Of a stretch of DNA of 64,000 bases, positions 24,370 through 37,078 are shown piece after piece. The notes below the pieces were generated by a model that did not search any database, was not told the origin of the DNA, and was given only the letters and a program-made list of their open reading frames with translations. Each line of letters opens with the position of its first letter. Positions within the stretch are counted from its first letter, which is position 1. This DNA is from Siphonodentalium dalli. Taxonomy: Eukaryota; Mollusca; Scaphopoda; Gadilida; Siphonodentaliidae. The stretch lies in assembly GCA_032622095.1 (NCBI GenBank), contig CP136063.1, positions 76,609,980 through 76,673,979 of the forward strand. Reading direction: 5' to 3'. A program made the translations under genes and the position numbers.

Positions 24370-26270
24370 CACCGCAGCTCCCGTCATGAAAGGGTTAAGT
24401 TCCCTTATATTCAGAGTGTGTGTGGTCACATTGTACTGTCAGAATAGCTATTTAATTTATGTCGACAACAGATATCTGTGTAGCTATCACTTTGTCCGAG
24501 TAATGATGTTCAACAATATAATTAGTAACTACAAAACATAATTATTGATGTATTATTCTACCCATATTATAAGTTACAGATGCTTAGTGGTCGGATATGT
24601 GGTCATGTTTTTGATTCAATGTTTATTATTTTATGCCCTGGAAACTATATACAACTTATTCTCGAAGAATATATCATCATTAAAATTGAAAATTTACCCT
24701 TTTCCACTTTTTGGGATCAGATGTGAGGGCCCAGATCACTCTAAAACTGTTGCATGTCACCTTGAAGAGTTTTTTTCTATTATTTCATATATTAATTGCA
24801 GTATCATCGAGATGTGTGAAGCGTGTGTATTACATATATACACCAGTTCTAACTAAATTACACTCTTGAACAAGCTATGCATTAAAGATTCTGAAGAAAA
24901 TATCTGGTATTTCCATTATCCCCAAGAATCTTTACATCAATGTCAGTCAATCACAACATTTAACAGTAAAGTGATGAAGCCAATCAGTATATTGACGAGT
25001 TTCCTGTCATATCTGGTCACAGTGCTTATTTCACGGTGTTCACAAATTGGTGATTACAACTAATTTAACACTAATGTGTGTCCATTTGAAGAGTCCAGAA
25101 ATTATCAATAATAGCCATCAAGGAGAATAGAATTAAGTATTTCAGAGACTTTCAACAGTTAGCACCCGTTTTTCTTATTCGCCAAAATTCAAGTAACAGG
25201 AGATAACATTCTGTCAATCGTAAAACTGCGTTCTTTTGTATTGACAAGACACAACAGGTGTATCCTCATGTCATGGCTGATTTGTCATCTGTATCAGTTG
25301 ATAGCACATGCATGTCATGAACATCTGATTAGAATCAGGGACATTTTCATTGACTTTATAAGCTCTTTGTAACTATACCAGAAATAAAAAATTCTGAATG
25401 CAAAACATTATGGGCGCAGTGCATGTTCAGCTGAAGTTAGATTGAGATAAAAATAATATTATTCATCCTGGCCTGAGGTGTGGGGATGGAAAGATCTCAC
25501 CCCGAGGGGCAAGATATTTCGGCCGATTTTCCTGACCCAATATATAGCTGGTCCCGAAGATGAGATTTTGCTATGCCCACATCCCAGGTCATGGATTTTT
25601 TTTCTCCCAAACCCAAGAGCCACATACTCAATGTTTTGTCTTATACCCAATTTTGGCACATTTCAGTAGTTTCATAACGGTACATCAGGGGAGAAATCTG
25701 ATGTCACATTTATGATTTTATTTGATGATTTTAGTATATACTGTAAAAGCAAAGCACGATACCCACACAAGCTTGGTTAATTGGTTTGAGTGAAATATAC
25801 ATGGCTAGTGAAAACGACATGGCTGTCATCATTGTTCCTATCATGAATTACAACACATCTAGTTATATATTTAGACTGCCAGTCATTGTTAAATTTTCGG
25901 AAAGACGTGTGGTACCATGTCATTGACCAATATGGTACTAAAGGTGTCCTCTACCTGGACCAATTACCTCGTTTGCAGCGGTTGTCCACAATTCTGGGAT
26001 CTCCAAGAGATCTCGCTCTACTATCAGATGTCAGATCACTGACAACAATTGAGTCGCTTGCTGGTTAGGTCGGCCCCATTTATGTGGAAACAGTTTTCTT
26101 TTGATAATGGTGATTGGTGATGATGTTCAATTTCCCTTATACATTTACTTGTTGGCGAATCTGTACCCTGCGTAATTGATCCCCAGAGAATAGCGACATG
26201 AGGGGAGAGAGGTACGACTGCTGTCACTCCCGGGCAGCGCATCGGTGAGTTGGTTGAATGGTTGAATATA
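24370..26270. other. Gene-free stretch
   Basis: No supported gene. A plus-strand frame at 25886-26068 looks somewhat protein-like but lacks a recognisable domain, and a G/C-richer patch at 25460-25660 likewise shows no domain. Confidence 0.4.
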
Positions 26271-26272
26271 GA

Positions 26273-26427
26273 ATATCCATACAGTTTGGTGAGATACAAG
26301 GTTTGTTTTCGTGAGTATGATTCAGCAAATGCCAAATGGGGAACCAAGCTTTAGCAAGGTCCCCATTTGGTGAATTATATATAGGAGTGAAAATAAGCCT
26401 TGTATCTCGTTAAACTATATGGGTATT
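26273..26427. mobile_element. Diverged palindromic element
   Basis: The left arm (ATATCCATACAGTTTGGTGA, ATACAAGG, CAAATGGGGA) pairs with the right arm (TCCCCATTTGGTGA, CTTGTATCTCGTTAAACTAT, GGGTAT) over about 70 bp with several mismatches, around a loop near 26345-26358. Probably an old MITE. Confidence 0.6.
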
Positions 26428-26829
26428 ATTTTTATCCATTGTCAAATTTTAAATATCATAATGAAATTATTTTCAGCCTCTGTGCAATTGTTGGCAAAAA
26501 AAGTATGTTTTCCTTGCAAACATTAAGGCAAATAATATTTTTTTCACTGCATATAACAACTAGAGTGGTGTGTTTTACCTCAAGTGGACTACACAAAATT
26601 ATAAAATTATCTGTTGGCTAATGACTATGCGAGGTGCGAGGGCTGTTGTGACTCTACTCGACTGAAATGGTATTAAATAGACTATAATACTCCAATGCGA
26701 CATTTTTTGGAATAGAATAAAGACCCAGTATCTGGGATAAACAGCAGCTGCAATATAACTCCGGATAAAGTTACATCTATTAAGTGGATAATAAATGCTC
26801 TTTATTGCTGATTAGTAGCGCATCTTTAA

Positions 26830-27335
26830 ATAATTTGATGCCCACAGCACCAATCATATGATATTAACCATGCATTATTTTACTTTTGTGCAATTTTCCT
26901 CACTTATATCTTCTGAACTGATAAAAAACGCTCTTTATTTGTCACATTTTTTTTTGCCCACCCCCACCCCCCTCCACTTCATTTGAGGGACAAAGGCGCT
27001 TTTACCTGCAATTTTCCTACATATTTTCTAATGTGATAAGGAACGCTCTTTATTGCGTCCTTAAGACGTCAACAACATCGATGAAATGACACTGTCACAG
27101 TGTGATATAGTTGTCAATAATTTGATGCCAACAGCACCTATCCCATGACATTAACCATGCATTATTTTACATTTGTGCAATTTTCCCCACATCTTTTGAA
27201 CTGATAAGAAGCGCTCTTTATTGGTTATATAATTTTTGGAAATCCCCCACCCCTTAGTCATCTGGGGGTCAAAGGCGTTGTTAACCGCAATTTTTCTACA
27301 TATTTTCTAATGTGATAAGGAACGCTCTTTATTGC
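26830..27335. repeat. Tandem pair of ~290-bp repeats with ACGCTCTTTATT motifs
   Basis: AATTTGATGCCCACAGCACC at about 26834 recurs as AATTTGATGCCAACAGCACC at about 27117. The shared blocks that follow are CATTATTTTAC, GAACTGATAA, CGCTCTTTATT, a C-rich tract and TTTTCTAATGTGATAAGGAA. Each unit contains two copies of the CGCTCTTTATT motif that also marks other elements in the window. Confidence 0.7.
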
Positions 27336-27829
27336 TCATTTTGCTTCTTTAAGAGTGATTTCAACAGAATCTACGAAATTTCACTCCATTTCAGTTTATC
27401 GCTGTTTTTAAAATTTGACGACCCAGATCGCAACCATTTTGGGTACATTATCAATTATTTAGATAAAATAAGTTTCAGTGTCTGCGGTCTGATAAGATTC
27501 CCTTGATCAAATTTTCAACTCTGAGAATCCATCGATTTTCACGAAATTTACATTGTTTTTTTTTCTTTTTGTGTAGGCTAATGTACTTATTCCTGGTAAG
27601 AAGCCTTGTGTTGCAATTTATTTTAAGCTAAAAGCACAAATGCTCTGAACTATATATATATATATATTTATGTTTTTGTTTATTTTGAATAAATATTGAA
27701 ATTATTTTCTCCATTGTCATATTTTGTGGTCCACATGTCATTAATATCTTTAGAGGCAAGATTATCCACTAAAAGTTGATCAAATAGCTACTTTGAGTGA
27801 TTAGATTGGACCCCTTTGAATACCTATTA

Positions 27830-28195
27830 AAATAGCTAGAACAACCACTCGAGGTAGAATAATTTCCCACCAATAGTAGTTATCAGATTAACTACCCACA
27901 GGAAGCAAAAATTCCAACCACTCGCAGGTATTAAATTTAAATACTGGGTAGTTCGTATTCATCCCACTACCAAAAGTAGTTAAAAATTAGCCTACTGTTG
28001 GGTAGTTAAAATAGCCCCAATAGGTAGTTATTTCGACTACTGAAGGTAGTTATTTTAACTGCCAAAGGTATTTAATTTTTTAACTACCCACCAGGTAGTA
28101 AAATTAACCTCCCAAGGTAGCGGGATTAGTACGAACTACCAAAAGTAGTAAACATTAACTACTTTTGGGGTTAATTTAGCAACTTTGAATTTAGT
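27830..28195. repeat. AACTACC/GGTAGTT palindromic minisatellite
   Basis: About a dozen variants of ACTACCAAAAGTAGTTAAA spaced 20-35 bp apart. The two halves of each unit are complementary (ACTACC with GGTAGT). The tract ends AATTTAGTGTGTAA near 28185-28200. It has the same plan as the 1225 and 5230 tracts with a different sequence. Confidence 0.75.
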
Positions 28196-28199
28196 GTGT

Positions 28200-30636
28200 A
28201 ATCACTTGAATGCGATTTGGTCGAAGTTCGGTTCTCGGAATTTATCAGTCAGTTTTCGACGTGTATTTTGTTCTACGCCGCAGATGTAAAAAAAAATACG
28301 AAATGTTTTCAAAGTAATTAGATGGTTTCGTTCTTCCACCAAATAGATCCGCCACCAGTTTCATGAAATCAGCTTTTAACGAACGTGTGTTTCACGAACA
28401 AGACCTTAACTTACGATTGTCTCAACTTTGGTCTTTTCCATAAGTCTGATGGTATGTGTCATAAGATAATCTTGAAGGTAAAAACATTTGGACGGCCTTT
28501 TGTCGGAAATGGTTCTAGTTCCTGTTGCCAACATGGGTGAATGAGTGGTGCAAGGGGATGTTCCAGGTATACAACTATTTTTAAAACCAACATGCACCAA
28601 CGTGACCAGAGGTTCTCGATTGACGGTGTGTCAACTCCGAATTGTAAACCACCCATACCTGACTAGAAATTTCTAACGCCTGTGAAAGGTATACCTGTCC
28701 TAAAATGTGTGACGTCAGTTTTGTTTTTAATTCCAGGAGACCCAAATCTCACTATCTACTCGTGGTCACCAATTCCACATCATTTAAGCGAGAAATTGCG
28801 TGATCGCGCCCGTGGTTATGCAGGATATGTGCGTGTGGACATTATGAAAATATTCGTCTTCATTCATAGAATAATTCGCTCCAAATTTCAGATTACATAT
28901 GATCAGCAACCCCACTTGATATGATTATGAGAGTTGTCGTGAGACATTTCACAGCATGAACATGTTCTGGCACGCGTTAGATTGGACGAGAAGTTGATTA
29001 TTTATAAAACGTTTTTGAAGACGCGGGCGTTTGGAAACGAAGGCACCTAAGTGATTTTCTGAATGTCTTTCAGAAGTAGAACGGCTCTTCTTTCTAAACA
29101 CACGACCCACTATATAACGTTCCTGGTTAACACAAATTTATTCGACTCGGTGTGGTTAAAACCGTTAAAGACACCTGTATCTGATTATAATACATCGGTC
29201 GAAATGTATGTGATAGCCGTGTATATGGCTAACTGTAAGCACTTATTTATCACCTTGTGGTGTTGTAGTTGCACATGTGAACGTATTGCTTAAGGTGTGG
29301 CCATATAAGAAATACAAATAGCAGTTAGAACTTACATTTACTCGTTTCCAATTTTCAGTTACCTTCAAATAGTAAGCTTGCTTCAAATGGGCATGGCTCG
29401 TTTAAAGTTCCAAATTATGCCGTCGCAATTTGCAAGGAGGTATAAGATATGTTTATAAATACACTAAATACTGAAATACTCCCTTAATAATCTCTGAAAA
29501 ATAATTGCCATGGTCACAGCCATTTTTTAGCTGTTTTCAATTCTTCGCAAAGAAGTGAGACAAACGCTCTTCAGTTTGGGGGGGGGGGGGGTTGTGGAAC
29601 CAAGCACCGTGTTCAAAGTTTTTTATTACTTCAATGCGTCTTTCTGTGACATATCATGGTCGTTGAAACGTAAGTAAAGTATTTATCGACTTATTTCGAT
29701 ACTGGGCAAACAATATTAAGATATCGTGTTAAAATCGCATAAACATCCCCTTCCACATTTAGAATCGGAAGTGCTTACAGAGGTGTGATAGTTTTCTTCC
29801 GCGGTGTTGGATCTAGCTTTCATGGCAATGTTATGTACTCGCAACATACAATAGTTTATACACACATGCATGCACGCATACATAAATCTAAATTAATCTT
29901 ACATATGTCCTATTATTATTAGTATTCACGTTCATGTCCACGTTTTGCAACTTACTCGTGAGTTCGCCTAGCATTCGTCACACATTATCTGACATTCGTG
30001 GATTATACAACCAATGTCACATCCGCATCGACCTTAGTACGATTTGATTTTTTGCAGTACATGTACGATTCTGCTGTGTATGACCACCCACTTGAAACAC
30101 AAACACCGACTAAACGTGGCACTTAACCGACACATCGTTTCCCTTAACCTTGGACAACAGGTTCTCACGAAAAATGAGTAGGCACTCTCACACGACTTCC
30201 CCTTCGAGAGATTTTGGGCTGACGTTTGTTAGAATGTAATGCTATCCTCACCCAAGCCCACCCACCCTGTCAGGTTTTGTCTTATAGTGTTCTCGAAATG
30301 TGTCTCTCTGTGGTGTAATTCTTTCGGTGTGTCCGTTATTTGGTAAAGGTGACTTTTTACTAAATAACGGGAATACTAGAGTTATATTTCTTTGAAAAAC
30401 GCAAAACATTGGGCGACGAAGGGGAAGTCGTATGATATTGCCCATGGGTACCACACCAACATGTTACCAACATGTTGAGTTATCTTTCCGCGAGTCCAAT
30501 TATTTTCAAACGGGAAGGCTTATGAGGTGTGTCTTAGTGTAGTCAGAAAGAAGAGAAGTTCTACTTCAGAAAGATATTCATCAAACTCGCTTGGATGTCA
30601 TCGTTCCTAAACGCCCGCCTCTTCAAAAATATGTAG
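28200..30636. other. Gene-free stretch
   Basis: No supported gene. It contains a poly-G run at about 29578-29590, a small inverted repeat (CCGTTATTTGGTAAA with TTTACTAAATAACGG) at 30333-30372, and a weak relative of the second TTAA-flanked repeat near 29385-29480. Confidence 0.45.
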
Positions 30637-31138
30637 TTAAAGGTACGGTTGGCCTTGGCGGTGGGTATCCTGTGAAAATATTTCCACCCGTCAAAAACCG
30701 CCACAAACAGAAAGAACATCAAAATGTAGACAGACTTTGTCCGTATACAAATAAGAAATATCGCATAAACAGTATGTTATTGTCATATTTTTTACCATTG
30801 TTATGTAAACAAAGGCATAACAAGTTACTTTTCTGGTGTTTGTTTATATTATGATGGTAAACATAAGGAGCGTTCTTTGTGGGTGAATTCCTGATATGGA
30901 ACGAATAAAGAGCGTTTATGCCATTTGAGTGTGATTAGCCAGCAGCATTGTGTTGTATTCTGTAACACAATCAGGCTCTTGCTTAGGTAAAATATAGTAA
31001 ATCTTTATGATAACATGCTGTTTACGAGATGGTCATGGTATATATGAACGAAACTGTATGCGTTTTAATGTTTTTCTGTTTACGGTGATTGGAACAAATA
31101 TGAATATTTTCGACAACTAAGGCCGCACGTGCCTTTAA
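30637..31138 (+). mobile_element. TTAA-flanked MITE family 1, copy 1 (502 bp)
   Basis: Begins TTAAAGGTACGGTTGGCC and ends GGCCGCACGTGCCTTTAA, so it has short imperfect terminal inverted repeats and the tetranucleotide TTAA at both ends. TTAA ends are typical of piggyBac-type and some other cut-and-paste transposons. A copy of the same length, close to identical, lies at 31926-32427. A longer inverted relative is at 37075-38020 and a decayed piece at 46780-46985. The interior contains AATAAAGAGCGTTTATG and no transposase. Confidence 0.85.
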
Positions 31139-31796
31139 CACAACTTCTCGTCCAACTGAACGGGCCCAGAACGTATTCAAGTCATGGTGAGAAATTTGAC
31201 ACGATATTCGTATGAACGCTGAATGTTGATAAGAATGAAACACCTATTATGCATATCACTGAGTAGCAAACAGACGGCCAAACTAGAATGCCTATTTCTC
31301 ATACAAATGGATACGACATGTGAACTAATAAAATATGTCCAAGTAGCAAAACAGACAACGAATAACCGTATCAGCAACCAATACATGTTAACAAATTACT
31401 AATGGAAATTGTAGAATGCAATAAGTAAAACACACACGTTGGCGGGATATATCAATACAAACAAATGTCATTTATTATGTCAATAGTTTTCCGAAACCAG
31501 ATCCGCCGTCCAATGCTGAGAATGCTGCTAAAACTATTTTATCAGGCTCTCTTTATCGTCACCATCTATTGGTCGTTCCACCACTCGTGGTGCATGGGTG
31601 ACCTTGGTTTACTCCGGTGTAAAAGCTACTGTTTGATCTGCTAACCACCTATTAACAGGAAATGTATATGTCGGACCCGCGGCTCCCATCTGCAATGTCA
31701 TCTGCAAGTATACAAGAAAAGGCTGATGTGATAATTATATGACCTACCGTTACTTATCCTCGAAACGATTTCAAACATATGATAAATTTTTTTTAG

Positions 31797-31865
31797 GCCA
31801 ATGCATTCTCTTATATATGCGAGGCGAACTATGGTCGACTCGCATATATAAGAGAATGCACTGGC
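31797..31865. mobile_element. Single ~69-bp palindrome
   Basis: GCCAATGCATTCTCTTATA... with centre GGCGAACTATGGTCGAC and the complementary arm ending CTGGC. The flanks TTTTTTTTAG and ACGGGGTAAAAAAAATCCC match the outer edges seen at 11964. There is no second palindrome nearby. Confidence 0.8.
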
Positions 31866-31925
31866 ACGGGGTAAAAAAAATCCCATTGATGAGTAGTTAT
31901 CCACAGCAATGTTCAGATAATAACT

Positions 31926-32427
31926 TTAAAGGTACGGTTGGCCTTGGCGGTGGGTATCCTGTGAAAATATTTCCACCCGTCAAAAACCGCCACAAACAGG
32001 AGGAACAACAAAATGTAGACAGACTTTGTCCGTATACAAATAAGAAATATCGCATAAACAGTATGTTATTGTCATATATTTGACCATTGTTATGTAAACA
32101 AAAGCATAAAAAGTTACTTTTCTGGTGTTTGTTTATATTATGATGGTAAACATAAAGAGCGTTCTTTGTTGGTGAATTCCTTATATGGAACGAATAAAGA
32201 GCGTTTATGTCATTTGTGTGTGATTAGCCAGCAGCATCGTGCTGTCTTCTGTAAGACAATCAGGCTCTTGCTTAGGTGAAATATAGTAAATCTTTATGAT
32301 AACATGCTGTTTACGCGATGGTAATGGTATATATGAACGAAACTGTATGCGTTTTAAAGTTTTTCTGTTTACGGTGATTGGAACAAATATGAATATTTTC
32401 GACAGCTAAGGCCGCACGTGCCTTTAA
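31926..32427 (+). mobile_element. TTAA-flanked MITE family 1, copy 2 (502 bp)
   Basis: Same termini, length and interior as the element at 30637-31138, differing by scattered substitutions. It lies about 790 bp downstream in the same orientation and directly follows a 69-bp palindrome (31797-31865). Confidence 0.85.
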
Positions 32428-33160
32428 TAAACGACGACCATTTATGTCTAGTAAATAGGACTCATGCTCTGTTATTATCTGTCGTCTGTGTACCTGTCCT
32501 GAACATCCACCTATATGAATTGGAGACTACTTCAAACTATACTTTTATAACTGAGTGGGAGGATCCATTTACATGTAGTTACGGAAGAGATGTGTAAATC
32601 ATAGTATCGTGCTTTGAGCAGATCAAATAAAAACTAAATTGCATGTATACACTGATCAGTAGTTTGAGCCTGTGTTATTTTAGTGCAGCCATTGAAATAC
32701 TATATACTCAATATATCCTCATGGAGATAGGTTCGTATGGGAATGCATATATTGAGCTTATTTAAGAATCAAATAAGTTCCAAACGAACCTATATGAATA
32801 GTTAGGTCCTATTTGAACCTATTTGCATGAGGATATGTTGCGTACAAATAGGTCGATGGCTCACGTGGTACGGTCACCCTGGTACCACCGGGACTCCTAC
32901 GCCACACTTCGTGGAATGCACCCCGCGGCAAACATGGTGCCACATTAGGGGTTCTTATACCCATCGCAGTAGGGTGGTTGGCCCTTCAACTCATACGGGG
33001 CTTGATGGACATGTACTGCCGATTAAAGTGTTAGGGAACACGTAGGTATGTTGGTGCCTTACTGGTTGCATTGCCACCTCCCATAATGTGTACATAGCGG
33101 TTTTGGCCTCTCCGTGAAAAATCGAAAACAGGTGAATACTGAACTGGAGTCTATTTGCTG
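32428..33160. other. Gene-free stretch with G/C-rich patch
   Basis: An inverted pair (ATATCCTCATG.AGATAGGTTCG near 32714 with complementary phrases near 32785-32835) precedes a G/C-rich patch at 32830-33045. The patch's plus-strand open frame has no recognisable domain. Nothing firm is identified. Confidence 0.4.
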
Positions 33161-36100
33161 ATCAATCAATATATTTATTGTGTGCCTCCTATGTGGAGAA
33201 GAATATAAAGGTTACAATATGGTATATACGTGTACATGGTTATCACAACGTCGTTGAAAACACACCAACACAAATCTGTGGTATATTGTTTTAAAGTAGC
33301 CATATGCGTGTGAGTTGAGAGTGCATGTTTATACTGTATCAGTTATAACATGGTATGCGAGGGCTGATCAATGACAACAATATACTGGCTACCCTAATAT
33401 AAATTTGAGTTCCCGCGAATAAAGCGACACATGGTGAGCAAGTAAGTTGATGAGTCCAGAATAATAAGCTCCATTTGATGCAATAATACGTCGGGAATGG
33501 TAACGACCTCTGTTCCAAGAAGAAAAGCACATAGTGTAGAGTCACTGATTGTGTCCAGATATAGGTATGGTGCTATCACATAGTGGTTGCGTATATGGTC
33601 TAAATAGCCATTCCTCATGCAGGTGATGTGGTCGGAAGTACCATAGCGCATCGCGTGAAGAAGTTCATTATCATAACACCTACGACAATTGTCACACAGA
33701 AGGTTATTTTTGTATGTCGTTTTGTTCAAAAGCAATCCGAGATTTTTCAACTTTTCGCCATAATGGGGGTATTTCCTAAGTAATACCCATATACTCCAGC
33801 TTGTTGATGGATTTGAGTGCGTTGTCTGGAATGTTTTAAGACTTGTGTCTCCGGAAACAGAAGCTAGCCATTCTCTCTCATAACTTTCCCAAACTGATTG
33901 CTGAATCAGACCTTTCCAAGAACACTTAGATGGGAAGTTACCAGTTTCCACGAATGAGTCCAGATGAGTTCGTAGATCATACAGCTGTAGCAGTTCAATT
34001 ATATCTGGAACAAATCCTGGGGGGGGGGCTAGGTGTGACTCGATCTGTCAGCCAGTCCTCCATTCTGAGGGGAACCTGGCGATCCTGTGGTTGATGTATC
34101 AATGAACATAAAACAGAAAGTTTCTTAATGTGAATTTGTCTCTCGAGTGGCAGAAGTCAAAGCAAGCTCGGGGAAATACACGTGAGAGAGACTGGATGTG
34201 TTTCACGCACACTCGGTAAGATTTCTCCATTGTGTACATGGTAGTTTTGTTCGGGAGTTCCATTAGTTCGCACCCATATAGGGCTTTGGGAAGTGCAACT
34301 GATTGTAGCAGACTTGTCATCGTTATTGGAGTGCAAATTTTGAATAAGATTTTGCCAGCCAAACTGAGATAAGATTTCCTCAGTTTTTCAGATAATAGAG
34401 AACAACGGGTTGGCACGCACTGAAATTTTGCACTGCTTAATACCAAGATGAACACATTCTGTCGATTCTGTTAGTGGACTGTCACCGAGAAGCCACATCC
34501 TGTTGCTTGCAGAGTTTTGATGCTTTGTCTCATTGAAGACGACGACGACGCTCTTTTTATTTGAGAATTCGAAACGCCATCGCTGGCTGTATTTGTAACA
34601 AACGTCAATCAAACACTGGAGACCGGATTTGGACAATGAAACGAGAGCAATATCGTCAGCAGCTGAAGGTGACCCACACGAGGTGTCTCCTATATGTAGA
34701 CCGTGTTCAGAATCGCAGAGAGAGTTCAGTAGTTCATTTATGAATACCAGATAGAAGAAGGGAAACGTTACTTTCCGTTACTTTCCCCTGCCTTGTTCCT
34801 TGTAAGATGTCGAAAGGCTCTGAGAGCGAGCCGATGTACATTACACGGCTGGTGCAATTTTTGTGCATGTTTGCCACAACACGCAGAACTTTACCTTTTA
34901 AACCTATATCGTATAGTTTCACAAGAAGGCCTTCGTGACACACACGACCAAGTGCCTTCGCAGAGTCCAAAAAAACATACAAATGCTCTTGAATTTAAGT
35001 CGCTCGCATAGGAAACTGCCTCCTGGAGGGCAAACGATGTCACCAAACAGTTCACTCCTTTCTGAAAACCATTCTGAAGCTCGTTTGGAAATCTGGTAAA
35101 ATTCCCATCCTTCAGAAATCTGTCTAACACATAATACTTTCGAATGTCTTGTAGATCACCGACATGAGTGTGATAGCACGTTGTTGAGTCGTTTCCGGTC
35201 GAAGGCCGGGTAGGGTGGTCGGACTGCAGTGTGCAAGTCCCTTCACCCTTCCTTGGTTTTTTCCGATGAAAATCGAACATGTTGGCTGTCGTAGGTGTTG
35301 TGGTTGGAGGCAAGGCGGCGAAAGCGTGGTGGAGGAGTCTTAGCGGCGGTTGTTTTGTTTCTTTCTATTTCTCTTTCTCTTTTTTTGGCGGTGGTTCGGA
35401 TGGTGATGTTTGCAAACTTGGAGTCGGACGATTCATGCGCTTTTCGGTTTCGGCTTGTACTAAATCGGATTTTCTTAATGCTTCTTGTGCTCTCGCTAAA
35501 ATTTCCATTAAGTTCTTTTGTCTTTCTTCTTTTTCGGAGTCGGATGTGTCGTCGGAGTCGGAGTCGCAGTCAGAGTCGGAATCAGATGTGTCGTCGGGGT
35601 TGGAGTCAGATGTGTCGTCGGGGTTGGAGTCAGATGTGTCTTCGGAGTCGGAGTCAGATGTGTCTTCGTAGTCGGATGTATCTTCGGGGCGGATGTTGGT
35701 GCTTCGTTTGCTGTAGGAGAGGCAGGTGAAGACTCCGGTTCGGTGTAATCCGGCGTCTTCGGGTTAAAAAAGGGGATATCCGCGTCTATCCGTGGCGATG
35801 GAGATTCCATTACCACTTCGGGCGGTGCATCGATCTCGGCTGCGCGGGAGGTGTCGCCTGGTGTGGCATCAGTCGATTTCCTCTTTTTCCACGCAGCCAA
35901 TATCTATGTGTCTCTCTTTTTCCTGGATGGAGTCTTTTTATTTCGCTTCTTCCTGGCTGGTTTGGTAGTTTCCAGACCTCTCCCGGTAGAGAGCCCTGAT
36001 GAGGGATTTGCCGGGCAAGACTGGAAGTCCAAAACCAACTGGTATCCGCCTTTGTGTGCATGGAGTGACCAGCCCACACAAGGCGCGACATGCATGGAGT

Positions 36101-36420
36101 CCAGCATTGTTGTGATAGCATTAGGTGGCGATCCTACTCTCTGGTGGTCCGACCAATTGTGGTGTGATAGCACGGTAACTATCTGGAACATTTATAGGTT
36201 TTGGTGACCCCTTGAATAGGGGAACAATGATGTCAATTTTCAAGGAAGGTGGTATCCATTCCAAGTCTAACATACTACTGTAAAGGCGACACAATATTGA
36301 TTTGAAGGAGTCACTTCCATGTAAGTGATGTTCGTTAACTACATTGTCAATACCACTAGATTTCACACGTTTAAGATTTTTCATGACATCTGTCAATTCA
36401 GAAACACTATAGTTAATACA
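33160..36420 (-). pseudogene. 5'-truncated LINE reverse transcriptase A, interrupted
   Basis: On the minus strand the reverse transcriptase starts near 36400 with KRVKSSGIDNVV and runs through VPDSYRAIT at about 36180. There a ~980-bp insertion with a 13-bp target duplication breaks it. It resumes at about 35165 (MSVIYKTFESIM) and continues through the insert-free palm: NGFQKGVNCL, FFDSAKAL-type motif A, GTRQGK-type motif and AADDIALVSL (the xADD box, about 34655). The thumb and C-terminal part end with CDNC...H...C-type cysteines near 33680 and a stop near 33394. Frameshifts occur near 34950, 34740 and 34390, and an in-frame stop follows ESIMC. No endonuclease domain is present upstream. The 3' end near 33160 shows ATTGATTGATC-like short repeats. 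The clade is not assigned (jockey/I/CR1-like by general look). Confidence 0.85.
35181..36161 (-). mobile_element. ~980-bp insertion inside LINE A, with 13-bp target duplication
   Basis: GTGTGATAGCACG occurs at 35168-35180 and 36162-36174, exactly where the reverse-transcriptase frame is split; it continues on either side. The inserted DNA is more G/C-rich than its surroundings and looks coding on the minus strand. One stretch (about 35900-35690) contains KRKSTD and IPFFNPKTPDYTEPES. After a probable frameshift, a second frame (about 35680-35390) is an acidic repeat of EDTSDSDSED type followed by KEERQKNLMEILARAQEAL and a lysine-rich end. This resembles the N-terminal half of a retroelement ORF1 or gag-like protein, but no zinc knuckle or enzyme domain is visible. 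Its minus-strand 3' edge ends CTCAACAAC. Probably a retrotransposed, truncated element of unknown family. Confidence 0.75.
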
Positions 36421-36477
36421 ATATCATAATATTGAGCCGCGTTACGTAAGCGGGCGGTGATCAAAGCTATTTATAAC

Positions 36478-37078
36478 TTAAACGGACATGGCTCATTTGA
36501 ACCTCCAAATTTGTCTATGTAATTTGGAGCGACAGATACGATAGATCGATAAATAAACGAAATATTCTTATGTACATTATATCTGTTACTCATCTTGTTT
36601 GAACATTTGTGTAAATATTGTCGGGAAAGGGGCCACCTTAAGTTGTTATAACTTGTCCCCCAATCCCTTGTAAATTGTGTTACAATAAATATGTTTAAAC
36701 CAAACTAACGAAATATTGATATACCGGCTTCATATACTCTGAAAAACACTTGCCAAAGTCAGAGCCATTTTCCAGCCGTTTTCAACTTTTCGCCAGAAGC
36801 CAGACTAACGCTCTTTATTGTTAACTACCACGGAACGCTCTTTTCTGTCCCATGTCGCGCAAATGGCTGTTTTGTACGTGTCTGGGACCCTTTTGTGTTT
36901 GGGACCCAAACACCGTATTCGCAGTTTTATTTTTCATTGCTTCAATGCGTCTGTTTGGGTTACACAATACTCGTAGAAAGGTAGTTCAGATATGTATCGA
37001 CCTATTTCGATACTAAGAAAAATTCAAAAGACAATAATATCATGTGTATTTTGGAGCGCAAACCCCATGTGGCTTTAA
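36478..37078 (+). mobile_element. TTAA-flanked MITE family 2, copy 1
   Basis: Starts TTAAACGGACATGGCTC and ends CCATGTGGCTTTAA. These ends are imperfect inverted repeats, and TTAA is present at both. It contains CTCCAAATTTGTCTATGTAA followed by TTTGG (a partial palindrome) and two CGCTCTTTATT-type motifs. A shorter relative is at 47511-47825, and terminal pieces are at 49041-49103 and 55975-56035. Its right TTAA (37075-37078) is also the left TTAA of the next element. Confidence 0.75.

Noticed and set aside
25886-26068. Plus-strand frame starting near a WYHV phrase, faintly like a laminin-G strand
   Set aside because: Only one weak phrase agrees, with no cysteines, no supporting splice sites and no neighbouring exon.
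32827-33045. G/C-rich plus-strand open frame
   Set aside because: No recognisable motif and no conserved splice pair. G/C content alone is not evidence for a gene.
34891-35313. A single 140-codon minus-strand protein
   Set aside because: It is a chimera of the inserted element and the resuming reverse transcriptase across the insertion edge.
35279-35748. Plus-strand serine/valine-rich frames
   Set aside because: They are antisense shadows of the minus-strand acidic repeat in the LINE insertion.
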